The position numbers and the translations under genes are program-made. 64,000 bases of DNA. Origin: Protonemura montana. Lineage: Eukaryota > Arthropoda > Insecta > Plecoptera > Nemouridae. The stretch covers positions 7,472,570 to 7,536,569 of the forward strand of contig OX387602.1 of NCBI GenBank assembly GCA_947568835.1, in the 5' to 3' direction. Position 1 is the stretch's first letter. Each line of letters starts with the position of its first letter. This document shows, piece by piece, positions 26,963-41,132 of the stretch. The notes under the pieces were generated by a model. That model had not been told where the DNA came from, did no database searches, and saw only the letters and a list, made by a program, of their open reading frames with translations.

Positions 26963-28679
26963 ACAGTAAGCATAAAATTAAACAAAACAACTTTAGTTTG
27001 CAGACAACCCCCAATATAAGTAAATTGCAATGCTATTTCACGTTACAGTTGCAATTTCACAACAAATATCGCGCACATACCCGGCATTGAATAGGATGAT
27101 TACACATTTCCTGCTCCAACCATTACGTTTCGGACGAGTCTGTGGTTGGTGAGAAATGCCGAATGAAAAGAGGTCTCCCCTCGTATATTGTTATCACTCG
27201 AGACGTGGTCTGGCCAGGCCTACGTCAACAGTGCTTGAGTAACGGCTTATTGTTTTAAAGAGTAACGGCCTGGAAGTAGTTCTCTGAATGAGTATTTGAA
27301 TGCAAGATCCGACCAAAACCTCACATGTGTGTGAGCCTTGAATGCGTCTATCCTATGGCATCATCGTTCCCACATAACCCCTAAAACATTGCTTTCTGAA
27401 GAGCGAATACGTGTGGCATAAACAGTGTAGAATGGGTTAAAAAAGGAAAAATTTGTAAGGAAATGGGGCGATAAGAAGACGTTAAATGCTGTGTGGTTGG
27501 TGAAAGCGAGCTGTTCGATATTACATCATTGCAGTTAGTAGCTGCTTGTAGGAATACTGGTGGTATAGGTGATCTCCGGTGGGATCCGTGCCGGAAGAGG
27601 AAAAAGATTGATAACGGAAGGATACACACGCGCGGATAGTGCGGTATGGCGTGATGAAGATGTGAGTGAACAATTGTGAGCTCGCTATCGTGTGTACACA
27701 CTTCGAAAAATAAACAAGTATAATACGCGTATTCTCTGTTCACACACTAGGGACCTATGAAACGGGGTGTAGACTTATATGGGTTTCCCTCTGGGTTAAT
27801 ATTCATCTCTCAGGCGTTTGTAGTTTATTTTGTTTTTGCATTAAACTTGTTACGTACGTTTCATAAATATATCTGGAGCAAGGAAAATACGTTTAATGCC
27901 ACACAAAATATCAAGAGAAACTTAATCAAAGGAAGTATCCAATCTAAAAGCGAGGCTTGCTTTTTCTCTGTTGAAGAATTTGTGTTCATCTACCATTGCA
28001 CATAGAGTTAACAATATTTAAATTATTTCGTTATGCACAAAAATGCGTTGTATTTTTTTTAAACCAACTGCTTTTCAAATTCATCCTGATTAATTTATTG
28101 AGCTGATTTTCCAGATGATCCTTTAAATGTTTATGAATTTAAATTAATCAGAATTAGAATAGACTGTTTAAAAGTTCACTGATATCCAGCACAATTCTGA
28201 CATCGTGGTTACAAAGTGCAAACACAGAGATCCTCTTCGGACAGTTTTTTTTTTTTTTTTTTAAAGAGAGTTCTCACACAAAGAAAGCGTCTACTTCACA
28301 ATTGGGCACAAAGTTCAAAAGTGACACACCTTCGGTCTGCGCTGATTTTAAATTCAAATAAAGTTCAAGTTGGGGATACTGTTAAATAAATTCTGTCTTT
28401 CTCTCATCTATTTGAATCTCTTTTTTTAACTTATACAAAAGAAAAATATGAAAAACTTTAGCTCGTATGGCAAGGAGAGAAAATAATAGGAAGAAAATTT
28501 CCATTTGCGTAGCTGTCAGGTCGCGACGGTGGCGTAGGCTGTGGCAGAATTTCCCCTCCCACTCTCCTACGTAAACGCTGAGGGTAAGAGACAAGTCGCA
28601 AGACCCTGCGGAACCACCAACTCTTAACACTCCCCCTCCCAGTACGTCAAATAAGAGCAGTCTTCTTGAGAACATCTTA

Positions 28680-29357
28680 TTAAAATACCTTATTTCTTAT
28701 GGAGACTTTCCTGAAGTATTTATTCGGCAACAGCATGTAATTAAAACACAAAAAAAGCATTGATATGCTCGTGGAAAGTGGTTTCTCGTTCTCTTCTTTC
28801 GCTTCAAAAAGTAACATTAAAAATTCACACAAGTCCAAGAGGTAAACTAACAAAAAGTCGGCGAGTTTTATACAGACATGATTAGTAAAGCAGACCATCC
28901 ATAATGAAACATCCTCACAGTCTTGAATCAAGAGTTGCACGCGCTGCGCTAACCGCATGAAAACGTCATCAGCGTGACTTGTACGACATATGATTCGCCT
29001 TGGAATCGAATGTGTAAGCTGTAATGAAGAGCAACCTTGCGTCGATAATTGGACGTCTTTGAAGGTAGGTAAGCGACGGCCTGCAGAGCTGCCCCCCACC
29101 ACGTCCGTCGCGACGCTACCGACGCCGTAGAACGGCGGAATAGAGCAGACGTCACGTCGAACTCGAGTATAGAAAGAGTCGGGAAGGAGGCAGCAAGCAA
29201 TTTTCTCCGATTCAATTATAAGAAGAATCCATCGCGAGGGGAATAGAGTCGGTAGAGCTGGTTGTTTTGTGTACACATATATATAGTCATGTGCAAAACA
29301 TAAAACACGACGTCCTCGTTGGACAGATAAAACCCCATCGCAATTGTTTAGAAACAC
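28680..29357 (-). other. Unassigned open frame, 225 codons
   Basis: This is the longest unassigned frame in the window, on the minus strand, and it overlaps a GC-richer patch (about 29050-29200). The translation has hydrophobic stretches near the C-terminus but no motif, signal peptide or domain I can name. It could be chance, part of an untranslated exon, or an eroded gene. No neighbour supports a role. Confidence 0.15.
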
Positions 29358-32300
29358 AATTATTTTTCTTTAATAGACCTTGAAATTGCGCTTTCTTTTC
29401 AATATATAAAAATAATCTCCTTATTGTTATCCGATGGAGAAGCAAGGAAATAAATACTACTTATATGAGTGAAAGACGCGATCACGAATGGCTGGATGCT
29501 TTCAAGCATCAAGCAAAATTCCTTCACGTTGGTAATTTCGAGAGCAATATTTCACCAGTCAATGGGACTGAATACGTGTCACCAATTCATCGCGATTGAA
29601 AATAATCCAATTACCTAGCTAAGAATCAAGGGAGCAATCGCTAGCCAAGTTTGAAAGGTACACATTTTAAGATGGTGTTGAGAAAAAAAGGCTTGTGGAG
29701 CAACAGCCATAAATAGATTAACACCTATCCTAAATGATATTCTTTCGAGAGACTATAAATCACGACCACCGTGTCTCTAGAGTTTCCAAATTCTGAAGAA
29801 ACAACATTTCCCTCACATTTTAACAGCTTTTTCAAGTAAAACCACCTCGATTTCTTTTCAAGTAGAAGAAGATTCTCGTGCTGAGAAAAGCTGCAGTATC
29901 ATAGCAAAATTCTTTTCAGGATTATTAGAGGAATTTGCATTTATCATTGCCGAATGACGTTCCACATTTTTGGCACTGTTTCAAAACGAAACTGCATTCG
30001 TTTGAACAAGCAACGTTTCGCATTCCTGCCATGATTTGTATCTGGTAAGGATGGGAATAATTCATCTTTTGTGACTCCTCGTCCATCTTTGAGTTGGCAT
30101 CCGCTGCAGGACGTTTGTTCTAAGAACGGACACCCCGGAAGATGTATCGTGCGTGATGGAATTAAACACAACCTTTTTCTGCTCAAAATCAATACAGTAA
30201 TAAAAAAAAGTTGTGGAAGCAAAGCGTCATGTATTATATCAGAACTAACAGCTTCTTGGTTGAAAATTGACAAATGGATCTCGAGAAGGAATTCATGTCT
30301 GTGCATACTTTGATCAGAGTTGTTGTTAGTGTGTTGGAAACTCATCTCTACGTTGTTACAATGAAAGTTGAAATATAACATAGTAACACAAACATAATCT
30401 ACTATAGACCCAAATTTCAGATTATGTATTAAACGCCCATCGATGTCTGACCAGCGATGCAGTCTTGTAAAGACAAACGATTGCTCAAAGCATAATTTTC
30501 AATTAAAACTCTACCTCTTCAACGCATTTATTTTGTTTCATAGAATCGTTATGTTCTATGCATTCAGAATTCAAACAAACAAACAGCCGCTCGGTTGGTT
30601 TTTCTTCAGTGTTGTTCATCAGGCCTGTTCCACCTCAGTTCCGCACTGCTTGCAGATCTTCAACAAACACTGCAATGCACTACGGAATTGAAGTGGAAGG
30701 ACCGCATCGTTTCCTGCAGCCAATGCTAATGGCGTAGTTGTGCAGGGCCAAGGGCGATGAAAGCTTGGCACTCCCTTTGTCTCCATCAGGACTCCTGCGC
30801 CCCCTGAGATCAGCGATTATTCGTGCCGTCGGCGGTGAGCGCCAATTCAATGCTTTCTTCCGACCGTCTCCGATCAATTAAAGGAAATCTAGGAAAATAT
30901 TTTCGTGGTCCTTAAAGATGGTGTCTTAAAATATGTGCTCATTTTAGATTTTGTGTTGAGTTATTATTGGAGAAAAGACGTCTTAAGCTGTTTTTTTTAA
31001 CTATTGTTTTCTTTTAGCGTCAACCAAGTCAATTTCATTGAGATCCCTTTTCTATGGAGCTTGTTTCCAGGTCATACAAATAGGCACAAGTCTTTTTGTA
31101 ACTCTAGCTTTGAATCGACGTTAATTGAATGATTTTACAAAATAAAATATATGTGCAGGTACGGAAAATTAGTTCGTTTTTGTGCACATGTACACCATAT
31201 AAAAGGTTTTGATCTAGAGGGAAATCACTGAGCAATATTTCAATTCAGCTGCATCGAGCAGGGTAACTATTTCTAAGCTTTGCCAAGCACCAGTCAGTAG
31301 TCAGTACTATTGAACTTACTCATTTCACTAAAGAGATGTTTGTTTCGCGAATAGGTACGTGTTAATTGGGAATGTAAACTATTTAATAGAATCATTCGAG
31401 ATTAACTAACTTGAGTTTAACTATGTGCTTGGCTTGGGATGTAGCGAGGTGGTCTCTAAAGGGCCCAACCCAAAGTAATGTTAGGCTGCTGACGTTAAAC
31501 CGACCCGGATTTCAACAGTTTTACTAGGATCATAAACCCAGTCCAAGATAAGTCTCGCAAGTTACAGCTTTCGAAAGACAATATTAAAGTAACTTTTGTT
31601 TCATTTGATACCAAAGTGTTTTTAACCATAGAGCAGCTTCCTGTCGACTAAATTAATATGGATAAAACAATAGTGCGTTTTCATGGGTTTGGATATTTTC
31701 AGACCAAAGGTATTAACATTTGCACAGATGTTCAGTGCTTTTTTGCTCTTCAATTTATAACATTTTTTACATTCATGGAATAAGTTTGAGGATTAAATCG
31801 ATACTAGCTAAATATTACCATAGTAAACGAGTTGATATAGTTTCAACTTTTTTTTTTTTTTTTTTAATAATATCTTTTATGTTCAAACTTATATTTATCT
31901 ATTCTGAATACGAGTCAATTTCTATCCCATTTTCTCTCACAATACATATATATATATTTTTAAACTTACAAAAGCTATTGTACAAATTGTGCTTGTTAGC
32001 TTTCATAATAAATCAACAACGGTCCTCGCCTGTGACTTTTTAAGTTTTTTTTTTTCAATGATAAAAAGTGATGAGCATGACGATAGCCGTAAAAATTATT
32101 GGTGTGTGATTAAGTTGCAACTTGCTGATGGGGAGAAGAAAATTTCAGAGCAAGAGCAAGAAAAGAGCAACAACAAAAGTACAAGATACTGGGTGTGTTG
32201 AAGAAAAAAACGAGAAAAGCACATGTAAATAAATTATTAAATTCTAAGTGCGCTTTTATATAGTTCCGATGAGCACTTTAATGAAGTGATGCTACGGGGA

Positions 32301-35300
32301 TTCGATCCTCGCACTAAAGGATCGTCTGGTATTTTAGTGTTCTTTTTATTCAACAATCTTTTGATTATAAAATATAATTCATGGGATAATAAATAATTGT
32401 CGTGAATCGCCTTTTTCTTTTAAGGATAATCATATCTTGGAGATTAAAACCTGCATCGTATTATTTTCCTTTCTGTTATAAAATAAATAAAATAATATTT
32501 TCTTTAGACCCGAAAATGTAGGTTCTAGCAGTTATTATTGATATTTAATTATTATAATTATATTGTATCCAACAATAATGTGTGGTTCCAAGACTACTAT
32601 CATAAATCACCAGCAAAATATTGTGGCTAATGAAATGTTAACAATGTTGTAGTTACATCAGAAAAATCGTGAAACCGGGTGGAAAATGTGAACTTATTAA
32701 AAAGTGTCTTGATTTCCAATGACAGTTTCTTGCACTAATTGAAGGGACAACGTGGGCACCAATATGTCAACTCGCAAAACAGCCCAGTCATACCACAAGA
32801 CTTGCAACATATTGAAAATATTCTGACAAGGCGTTTTGGAATTGCTGTTAAAAATGCGGAAACCTTGCACTCGGCGAAAAAAATGTTAATTTTACAATCC
32901 CAACGACATGTCATGTCGAATGACAATGTATTGTTGTTTTATTATTTCGATTTCCCTCCTCTGTTCAAATCGTATTTTTGTTCAAAGAGTGCTTTCAGAA
33001 AGTCATGATTAGAAATACGGGGTTCCAATGTTTACCTTGAGTATCCACACTTTATTCGATGGCTTTAAAATAAGTCCATCGGAATCGACTACAGACAAAA
33101 CCGTCACTCGCGCCCACTGGCATGAAACTACATAAGGGGTTTCACTGTTCCACTAAGCATGTCCTGAGAAATCACTGCTGAGCTTTTATGAACATTTTAA
33201 GGGATGCTTTGAGAACTTTATAAATCGATGCACTGAATGGTTTGTTGGTTTTGCTTTATGTCTCGCTGTGACCTCTTAAATTGTCGCAAATAAAGTTAGG
33301 GCGTAGATAAAATTCTGCAAAACTTAATGAAACAATTTGTAAGCTTGCCGTTTTTGCACACATTAAACGGCATTATTTCAGAGCGAAATGAATGGAAATA
33401 ACAATTTCAACTTTTTAGTGGCAATTGTATCGGTGGCTCCTATTGCACGGCGTCATGAATAAAGCTATCCAAGAGCAGAACAGCGAATGGGATTTCGTTA
33501 AACCAGCACACAATATGGTAATTCGTTTCTGCCATGATGGGTAGTCAAAAGCTAACTGTTTTGACAGTAACTTTAGGGAGAAGCCATTTTTGAAAAGCAG
33601 CTATAGACAAACAACTTCCGGCATGGAACACCGTTTCTTTTCTAATACCGTGAAATAAATGAGAATGATGGGGAAAAAAATCAATTCTGCGTACAGCTAA
33701 AGCAATATAACGAATAGAATGAAGTAAATATCCACATCGATGTATTGGCAACGAGACTTGTTAGGCATCAAGGAGCTGTCTACGTGATCCGCGAGATCCC
33801 GAGGAAAGTTTTAAAATTATTTTTATTACGACGTAACCGTGAAGGACGTTAAGGCAGCGAGCAAAGGAACACAATCTTACCAACATGCGAGAGCGACACT
33901 GAAAAGTTGCGAAAGTCAGAAAAAAAAAATGCAAATATAAAAGATGACAAACGCAGCGCATGGTTCTCAAGGCTCAAGCGGAGCAGAAAGGACAATATTT
34001 GTGCATTAAAATTCTACGTGGGTAGCATTGCTATTATACGCTGACTCTCTTACACAGGTATGGGAGGTAGATAGTATATAAATAATATGTGCATGATGAT
34101 TCAAGAAGCCATTTGCCATTTGGTAGTCTTTGTCAAGAAAACTCGAAGAAAGAGGAAAAATATCAGAGTCGCTGTTGTAGTTTCAAATCACCTGATCCAA
34201 TCTGCGATACCAGGGAGAGGAAGAATATTATTGGTGACATGTAAGTTTAAATGGTATACCTACATTCATATACATTTCTGGTGGGGTGAGGAAACCATAG
34301 GAAAATAAAATTGAGTTGATGTCAATTGGAATATCAAATATCATCGAATATATAGCAAACTGGTCGGCGCTGTTATGATGTTGGAAATTCGATTAAAATT
34401 GCGTCAGTGCCTCATAGCGATGAGTTTCTTTATTCAAACCATGATGGTCAAGCAAATCTTTTATAAAATGCGGTTAAAGCTCATGGTATAATGCAGATTG
34501 ATCTGGCAACTTTATGGCGTACGAGGATTTCACCGCAAGTTCATCAGAAAATGGATTAAAAGAGCGAGTTTCATCCATAACGAAGTATAGACAGCCGTGG
34601 CTAGCCATGTCCGAGGCTTTCGGATTAAAAGGCAAGAGCATTATCAATGGTTGGCCAGATTCGCGTGGTTATGCATGGCCAGGAAAAACTCAATTTAACT
34701 GTAATTGCGTTATTTCAGGGTACGTTGCATTAGCAATTTGGTTTGTTGGTGGAAGTTTACGGCACGGCGGTCGTTAGGTGCGACGAAAATGATGGTCCTA
34801 TTCTAAGCGCTAAAGCTGGAAAAATATAACGATTTCCGACATGTTGACCATTCTAGAACAAATTTGAAGAGACGGGTGTTTTATTTGATCACTAAAACAC
34901 GTGAATATTATGTGACAATTGCACGTACAGAAATAGAAAGCATGTCGTTTTTTAAGGCTACAATGGTGCCATTGGTGGGATGTTATTTTTACAATTCTGT
35001 TATGGGTCGGATTTTGATGAACTCGTCATACAAGATGAGTTTACGGCTGGCATATCTTTGTATCATTACTTTTGAAGTACAATAAACTGAAAAGATTGTA
35101 TGGGGCTTGGATAGTTATGAACGAGATTTGACGGTGTAAAAAGTGTATCCGTCGATTTGAGAATGACGTAAATATTAATAATATGCTCCGGTTCTGGAGA
35201 GGAACGTTTCATTCAAAACTTTCTCATTTTCGCGACCCGTATCGTTATCGTTGCTCTTGAGCCAAAACACACATATAGATAAAAAATTGCCACAACAACT

Positions 35301-35769
35301 GGGCCTTGTCATGCTTTTAGCTCCTGTTCGTTTGAACATCAAGCTGAGAAAATGGTACCACATTCAACTTCAAAATGTCCTCTCTTTTGCAACCAAGTCT
35401 AGCTTGTTTGGCCCAAGAGTGTATACGTGTATTCGTTCTATGTAAACCGCAGAAATCCCAAAAGACAAATTACCCTCATGCCGCGCTCTAAACACAGAAT
35501 ACAATTATTGATACCCCCTGCCCCGTCGGCAACCCCCTCCTCACCGAACAGCATCCCTTGCCGCTCCTATACAAGTCCCAGACTCCGCACAGAGCAGAGG
35601 GAGAACACGACCTCACGATTTCCATAAAACGAAGTGTGATAAAATTAACAGCGTGAAATTTACTGTTCGCTTCATTTAAATGCTTATTGGCTATTTTGTC
35701 GCCAACAATACAGATAACACTACGCGTTGGCTAATTCGAGCATGCAAATGACTCAAAGAAAACTAGCTC

Positions 35770-35775
35770 TCTTAC
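35770..35775 (-). other. Neuroligin splice donor
   Basis: On the minus strand the coding frame meets GTAAGA right after the esterase signature 2. The reading frame beyond it loses all similarity to neuroligins, which supports this as the exon end. Confidence 0.85.
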
Positions 35776-36286
35776 CAGATCTAGGCACGTAGATGTTGAG
35801 GTAGAGGCAGTCTTCGCTCTGGTTGGCTAGGAGTGGCAGTAGTTTTTCTAAGTAGAGGAGACGCCCTCGAGGTAACTCAAGGAGTGCCTCCGTACGATTT
35901 CCTATTTCAGGAGCCCGCTGAGGGCACACCGGTGAGAATGCGTCGGCCAGTCGTGTACTCCTCCACATAGACGGCGTCACCGGAGGCATGTAACGTAACG
36001 ACCCAAGCGGTGGGGTCGCGTATGGCACCCCTAGAAATGCCTCGACTGGCGGTTGGTTTTGTAACTGTTGCAGAATAACACCGCGCAACGGTCCGTACTT
36101 CGTGCGAACGACTCTAGTGCTATATTTGTGAACTAGTAGCGAACCGGAACCGGACGAACCCTGTGACTCGACGACAAATACGACGCAACACATTAAGAAC
36201 AGGGCGCGTATGAAATAGGTAGTGCACGGTAATTGGAATACGGCATCACGTATTTGATGTGCCCGCACGAATGGTTGCAGAAGCAT
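35776..36286 (-). CDS. Neuroligin, first coding exon (partial gene)
   Basis: Neuroligins are postsynaptic type I membrane adhesion proteins whose extracellular, catalytically dead cholinesterase-like domain binds neurexins. This exon gives residues 1-170. A hydrophobic stretch at about 28-40 (ALFLMCCVVFVVES) fits a signal peptide. The domain opens with VVRTKYGPLRGV and VEAFLGVPYATPPLG (about 59-95), and the exon ends in SEDCLYLNIYVP (157-168), which matches the type-B carboxylesterase signature 2. Cys121 and Cys160 are placed like the first conserved disulfide. NRT (130) and NQS (155) are N-glycosylation sequons. The ATG has a good context (TCCGCCATGC) and an in-frame TGA lies five codons upstream (36299-36301). 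The frame is interrupted after ...CCT AGA TCT G by GTAAGAG, a strong donor at 35775-35774 (phase 1). The remaining exons must lie to the left, probably beyond position 1. Assigning it to neuroligin and not another cholinesterase-like adhesion protein rests on the GRLLYLEKLLP-LLANQSEDCLYLNIY stretch, which resembles insect neuroligins. Confidence 0.92.
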
Positions 36287-39200
36287 GGCGGATGAACGTC
36301 ACCCTGGATGCCTTTGCCGCCCTTTCCCCATTGCGTGGCCTTCAGCACCAACGGCCGGAGTAGGGCGACGCCTTACGGCACCGTCCGAACCATCTGGTAC
36401 TGGCCTTGACGACACTAGCGCTCGAGGGAAGTCCGTGGGTGGCCATTTTCGAACAAATGCTCACACGATACCGTAGGCGAGAATGAAACGATCAGACTTT
36501 GCGCGATGGTTGATGGAACGTATCACTTGGTGGTGTCATCTGAAAGCTTGGAAAGTTGACAATAATGTCACCCTGACTTATGTCCGGCTCTTTAAATTTG
36601 TCTTTTATCGGATTCAGAAGCAACGGTGTCGCTAAGTCTGTCTTTCCCTTTTTTTTCTATTGCCTGTGAAAATATCTTGTTTCTGAGAGGTCTGGTAGCT
36701 CGCAGCGGGCGAACGGCCACTTTCCAGCAATGTTGTTGATGGTTCTAGACTTCTTCACACTTCGCTCTAAGGCTCTCGCTACTTGAGATTGATCGAACCT
36801 CGGAACAAACTTTCTGGAAAAAACAAAAAGAAAAACAACCATTACATTTATGCGACTGACCAGAGCAATGACATAATGGAGAAGATGTGACTAGAACAAT
36901 AAATCCAATCGGGTTTTTGACAAATTACTGACAAACGAAGTTATCACTTATCAGTCATTTCATACGGGTGGTGATTGACAATCAAATCCTAAATAAAATG
37001 TCTGTTTGAAGTGTTTGATTCAATGGGATGGTGTACAGTTGCTAGACTTTTGATTTCGTTCAGTCTGGTTGTTACATCAATTCGAGTAAAATGAGGCTTG
37101 ACGAGGTGGCTAGTCTCTGTCGAGCAAACGAGTGAAATGTCCCCTAACAATAGGTATTAATTGGTTTGTTTCATTCACCAAGTATTCTCCCATAAGCATG
37201 AGTTTAGAGAGAGGGCTGAAGCGGCCAGGGGCCAACCAAAAACGCGACCACAACAGCCCTAAATTGAACTAGGTATCTGTAGAAACAAACAAGTAATAAG
37301 GAAATGCAATGCTGACGAAATCAGCGGTCGTCAAAGGGGAGCTTTAAAAAAATCTCAGCTCGTGTGCATTTGAAACTGTTTGATCGCAAACCCAATGTAG
37401 TTACGCTTTCCGGGTTAGTTCCCTAATTGCTCAATTAAATTTCATGATGATACCGTGGATGCAGAGTTTTATCTCCCCATTTCTAATCGATTCCCAAATC
37501 ACGTGATTAATGACGATGTTCTGCATCGACGTTTTCACACAAAAATAACTGTGTGCATTACGGGTGCACGAATAGAAATACATTTTCAGCCGAGATTGTT
37601 ATAAATATGAACAGGTCGGGGATCGTCAGACATGGCTACAGCATGTAGCACAAATTCAAGCATAAATACATGTTGCATTGATTTAGTAAATGCAGCTGTT
37701 TTATTTGCTTTCTGGTGAGTTATCTGTTCGAAAAATGGGAACTGTGTGACTTCGATGGATTGTGGATGTGCAGCGATAAAAAATTGAAAACTTAAACAAA
37801 GGATTCTACAGCATTACCATACCAAACTGTGTTTAACTCCTTCCAATGAACGAACATTCTTTCCGGCAGTGGCGACACTGGTCTTTCTGAGATGCCAAGC
37901 TAGTCAACTGTCATTTTTTTAAAACTTCGAATCATCTCTGCTGATCCTCCATTCTGTTTTAGGTCTAAAGATTTTGTCGTGCCAAGATTTTTTGTTCTGG
38001 AGCTTTCTTTATAATTTTTCTACCAATTATAACAATTTTTATAATTATTTTACAGATATAACAAGTTTTTAAAGCCCCGCCACTGAAATCTTTACTGAAC
38101 TTTAATTCATGCGTAGGTAGCAACGCTGGGGGCAATTCTTGTACTGAAATCTTCTCTCACGGGCTGGACTGTATCCAAAATGATGTTCAAAATAACAACA
38201 GATTTCCAAAGACTGACATTAAATCTCAGTCAAGTGTCTTAGAACAATACCAGACTTGGGTTAAGGATCAAACTTTTAAATGTCAGTCCTAAAGTACTCG
38301 GGAGTTTGCTTGTGTGGATTTTTTTAGCTAGTAAACTAGGTTAAGTTTGCTTTACAACTGGCTGCATCTGTTCTAAAAATATATGAAAATGAACCTTGTT
38401 ATTGCTGTACGTTTTGCTTTGGTTATCTTTTCTGCGAATAGCAAAATGCGCTTCCAGCTTAGTTAACCATTTGTATGTATTGAAATTTGAACCAATGCAA
38501 ATTGGTATCCATTTCTGTAAAAGTTTGGCTCAAATTCTTTCAAATCCAGTATCACACGACACAAAGCAACGCATTTACAACACAGTCAAACATGTAAGCT
38601 CAGAGAAAAGAAGTTCATACAATGATAGGTCAGTAAAATCGTGTAACCAACCCTGGCGATTTCGTGAGAACTCGATGTGGCCACGAACACCACCTACAGT
38701 TTAAATTGTAGCGCGATCTCGGGTTGAATACAAATTGCCCGATCGTGAGATTTACCTGCGGCCAAAACTATGAGGACGCTTTCGCGAGAGCGATTGGTCT
38801 CGGTAACACGGTGATACCTCTTGGCGTAGCGACGCCGGTTGGAATAACAAACAGCTACGCACCGAAGTGCGAACGGCGCTGATGAAGCGTCGCGACTATA
38901 CGCAAGGCGTCGCTCTGAAGACCATCTTGTTTGACTTCACTCGGGTCGCTAAATTACTAGGATCGGCTGCCTTGGATGACAGTTTCAATCTGATGTATCA
39001 ATTTTTACAATTCATCTTAATGTGTGAACGTTTCGTGTTGAAATGTACCTTCGTTTTGGCTGTTTGTTGGAATTTAGATTTTGGAACTCAAATTGAGTAG
39101 TGAAGCTAAATTAAAATGTCTATACAGCTACGATATACGGCTGCATGCTTTAGCGTATTGAGACTGATTACAAAACCACAGAAAATACAATTGATTTTTA

Positions 39201-41132
39201 TTTTAAGAATGTCATAATTGTTTGTTATGAATTGGAATTGGAATTCTGCACTCTATCAAACAAATAATTAATAAAAACCTACATCATATTTCAATTCAAT
39301 TTCTTTATACAATAGATTTTCCAAGGAACTGTCAACATGATGTCAACATGACATGGCAGCATGCATGTGTCACAGGCGAAACTCCCGTTTGTATTGGATT
39401 TTATAAGCCTTGTTTCCAATTGGTCCTGTTTTATGCATATGTGTTCAATGCACAATTAATTGTGCATTGTAGTTTTGTGCACATTTCCCACACATGTGCA
39501 CATTTTTAATTATAACACTCATACATCTATTTCATATTTTTAACTTTTTTATGTGTTGTATATGTGTTGTAAAGTGAAAATTAAAATTTCTGTTAATTTT
39601 CCGAAGCGGGCGTTACAGTAAAAACAAGCTTCAGAAGTTTGAATTATTATATAATCTCAGGTGCGTGCCGAACTAATCTGGAGCGATGTTGTGCACTTAG
39701 TTTTAATAAAAACAAAAACGCGCATAATCAATCTAAATGTAGCGAATTAATTAACAGTTGTACGATACTAAAGACTTGATACACGCGTTGAGCTTATCTG
39801 GCTGTCATCCCCTTCCGATTCCCAATGTTTCAGAGTTCTGCTCATTTACAACAATACTCTTTTTAGGCATTTCCATCAAAGTGAAAATACGTCAGAACAT
39901 TCTGTTACAATAAGAGAAATTACGACCTTTAAAAACATTTCAATCCCATATTTTAGTATTTTATTTTCACCAGCAACGTGAATGGTTCATTTAATATTTT
40001 TATGAATGTGCGTATTGCCGAGTTTCCGATTTTCCGATTTTCCTCCACCATATCTATTCAAACGGCTGTCAACAGACCGATCGAATTCACAGATTGCAAA
40101 ACGTGAGCTTCAGTAATTCGTTATTTTTCGTCAGTGGTATTGAGTTCCTGAAAGGTTCTATTTTATTAGATGCCTCGATTCGCTGTTTAATCGGCTGAGA
40201 GCGAAGACCCGTTGAAAGTCAAACGCAGCCAGCTTGACTCACTCCCTTCAAAGGATAGTTTCATTCTAACCTTTATAATTCATATTAATTAAGAAAGGAC
40301 GTTGACGATAATGTACGAGGAGAGGATAAATTTAACCGCCAGAACATCCAATTAAACTTCTAGAGTTGCCAATTAGCGTATTTCTTCCTCTTGAGCTAAG
40401 TGTTTCTACAGCCAATATAGTAATAATATAAGTCTATACTCTGCGCTCGCCCTTGTGGTTTTGCATTCTTTTGTACAGGGCTGCGCACAGAATAATGGGT
40501 TCTGGCCCGCAGACCATAAATAAGAAGCTGCATGGGCAAAGACTTATCAAGTGAAGGGGCTTTAAAAGCCGGAAGATAGGCAAACAGCGCAGTTTACTCG
40601 GGGAAAAAAAAACAGTAGAAAACGGAACACCAGCGGACCTTAACTTAAGATTCAGTTTCTCGCAGTGAAAGGAACTCTTTATGAAAGCACCTTATTTTAA
40701 AACCAACAGGAAAACAACTAATTTCACTGGAGTCGTAAAAGGTATTGTTCTAGAAAGATTTAAGTTTGTCCCTCTTACTCTCTCCCTTTCCTTCACGTGC
40801 AGCCAACGTTAATAACGAAACATAAAACGTTTCATTTCTCAAGTTTGCGTTGAATACTTCGGGGTTTTTTCACCATCCCAGTTGGATCCTTTTGTTTGAG
40901 TAAGTATTTTGACAATACTCTCGAAGATGCGTGATTGCTTCACGATCACGAGTCTTTAGAAACTTTACCACCATACCTTGCCGCCTTGAGAATAAATAGC
41001 AGTCTCGAGTCATGGAAATTGAGTTTTCAACTACCTCATAGCTTCCCAGAATTCTGTAGCAATTTTATGTTTATTTTCATCCAAGTAGAAAGCAGACAGT
41101 AATTAACTTATACCATTGTCTAATTCCCACAC
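36287..41132. other. 5' flank of the neuroligin coding exon; non-coding
   Basis: The first few hundred bases (to about 36480) are CpG-richer and probably 5' UTR or a promoter-proximal region of the minus-strand neuroligin transcript. I see no convincing acceptor that would define a separate 5' UTR exon. The remainder is AT-rich. It holds a CpG-rich patch at 38700-38930 that may be a MITE and a 24-bp perfect palindrome. No other gene is recognised. Confidence 0.5.
39446..39469. repeat. 24-bp perfect palindrome
   Basis: CAATGCACAATT is followed immediately by its exact reverse complement. There is no spacer, and the symmetry breaks at the next base on each side. Function unknown. Confidence 0.9.

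Larger units (their letters stand above)
23226..35775. other. Non-coding stretch, probable neuroligin intron
   Basis: Apart from the items listed separately, nothing recognisable. A short hairpin (8-bp stems GACGTGTC/GACACGTC) at 24982-25001 is followed by a CpG-rich patch to about 25130 that could be a MITE fragment. Long T runs occur near 28243 and 31849. The right edge is the splice donor of the neuroligin exon, so the sequence directly left of 35776 is intronic with good confidence. Confidence 0.55.

Noticed and set aside
32285-32330. tRNA T-arm-like sequence (GGGGATTCGATCCTCG)
   Set aside because: The loop does not begin TTC in the right register, and neither strand has a D arm or acceptor stem.
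37867-38092. Possible second hAT MITE: CAGTGGCG at the left and CGCCACTG at the right, about 226 bp apart
   Set aside because: Only the first eight bases match, and the 8-bp flanks (CTTTCCGG and AAATCTTT) are not a duplication.
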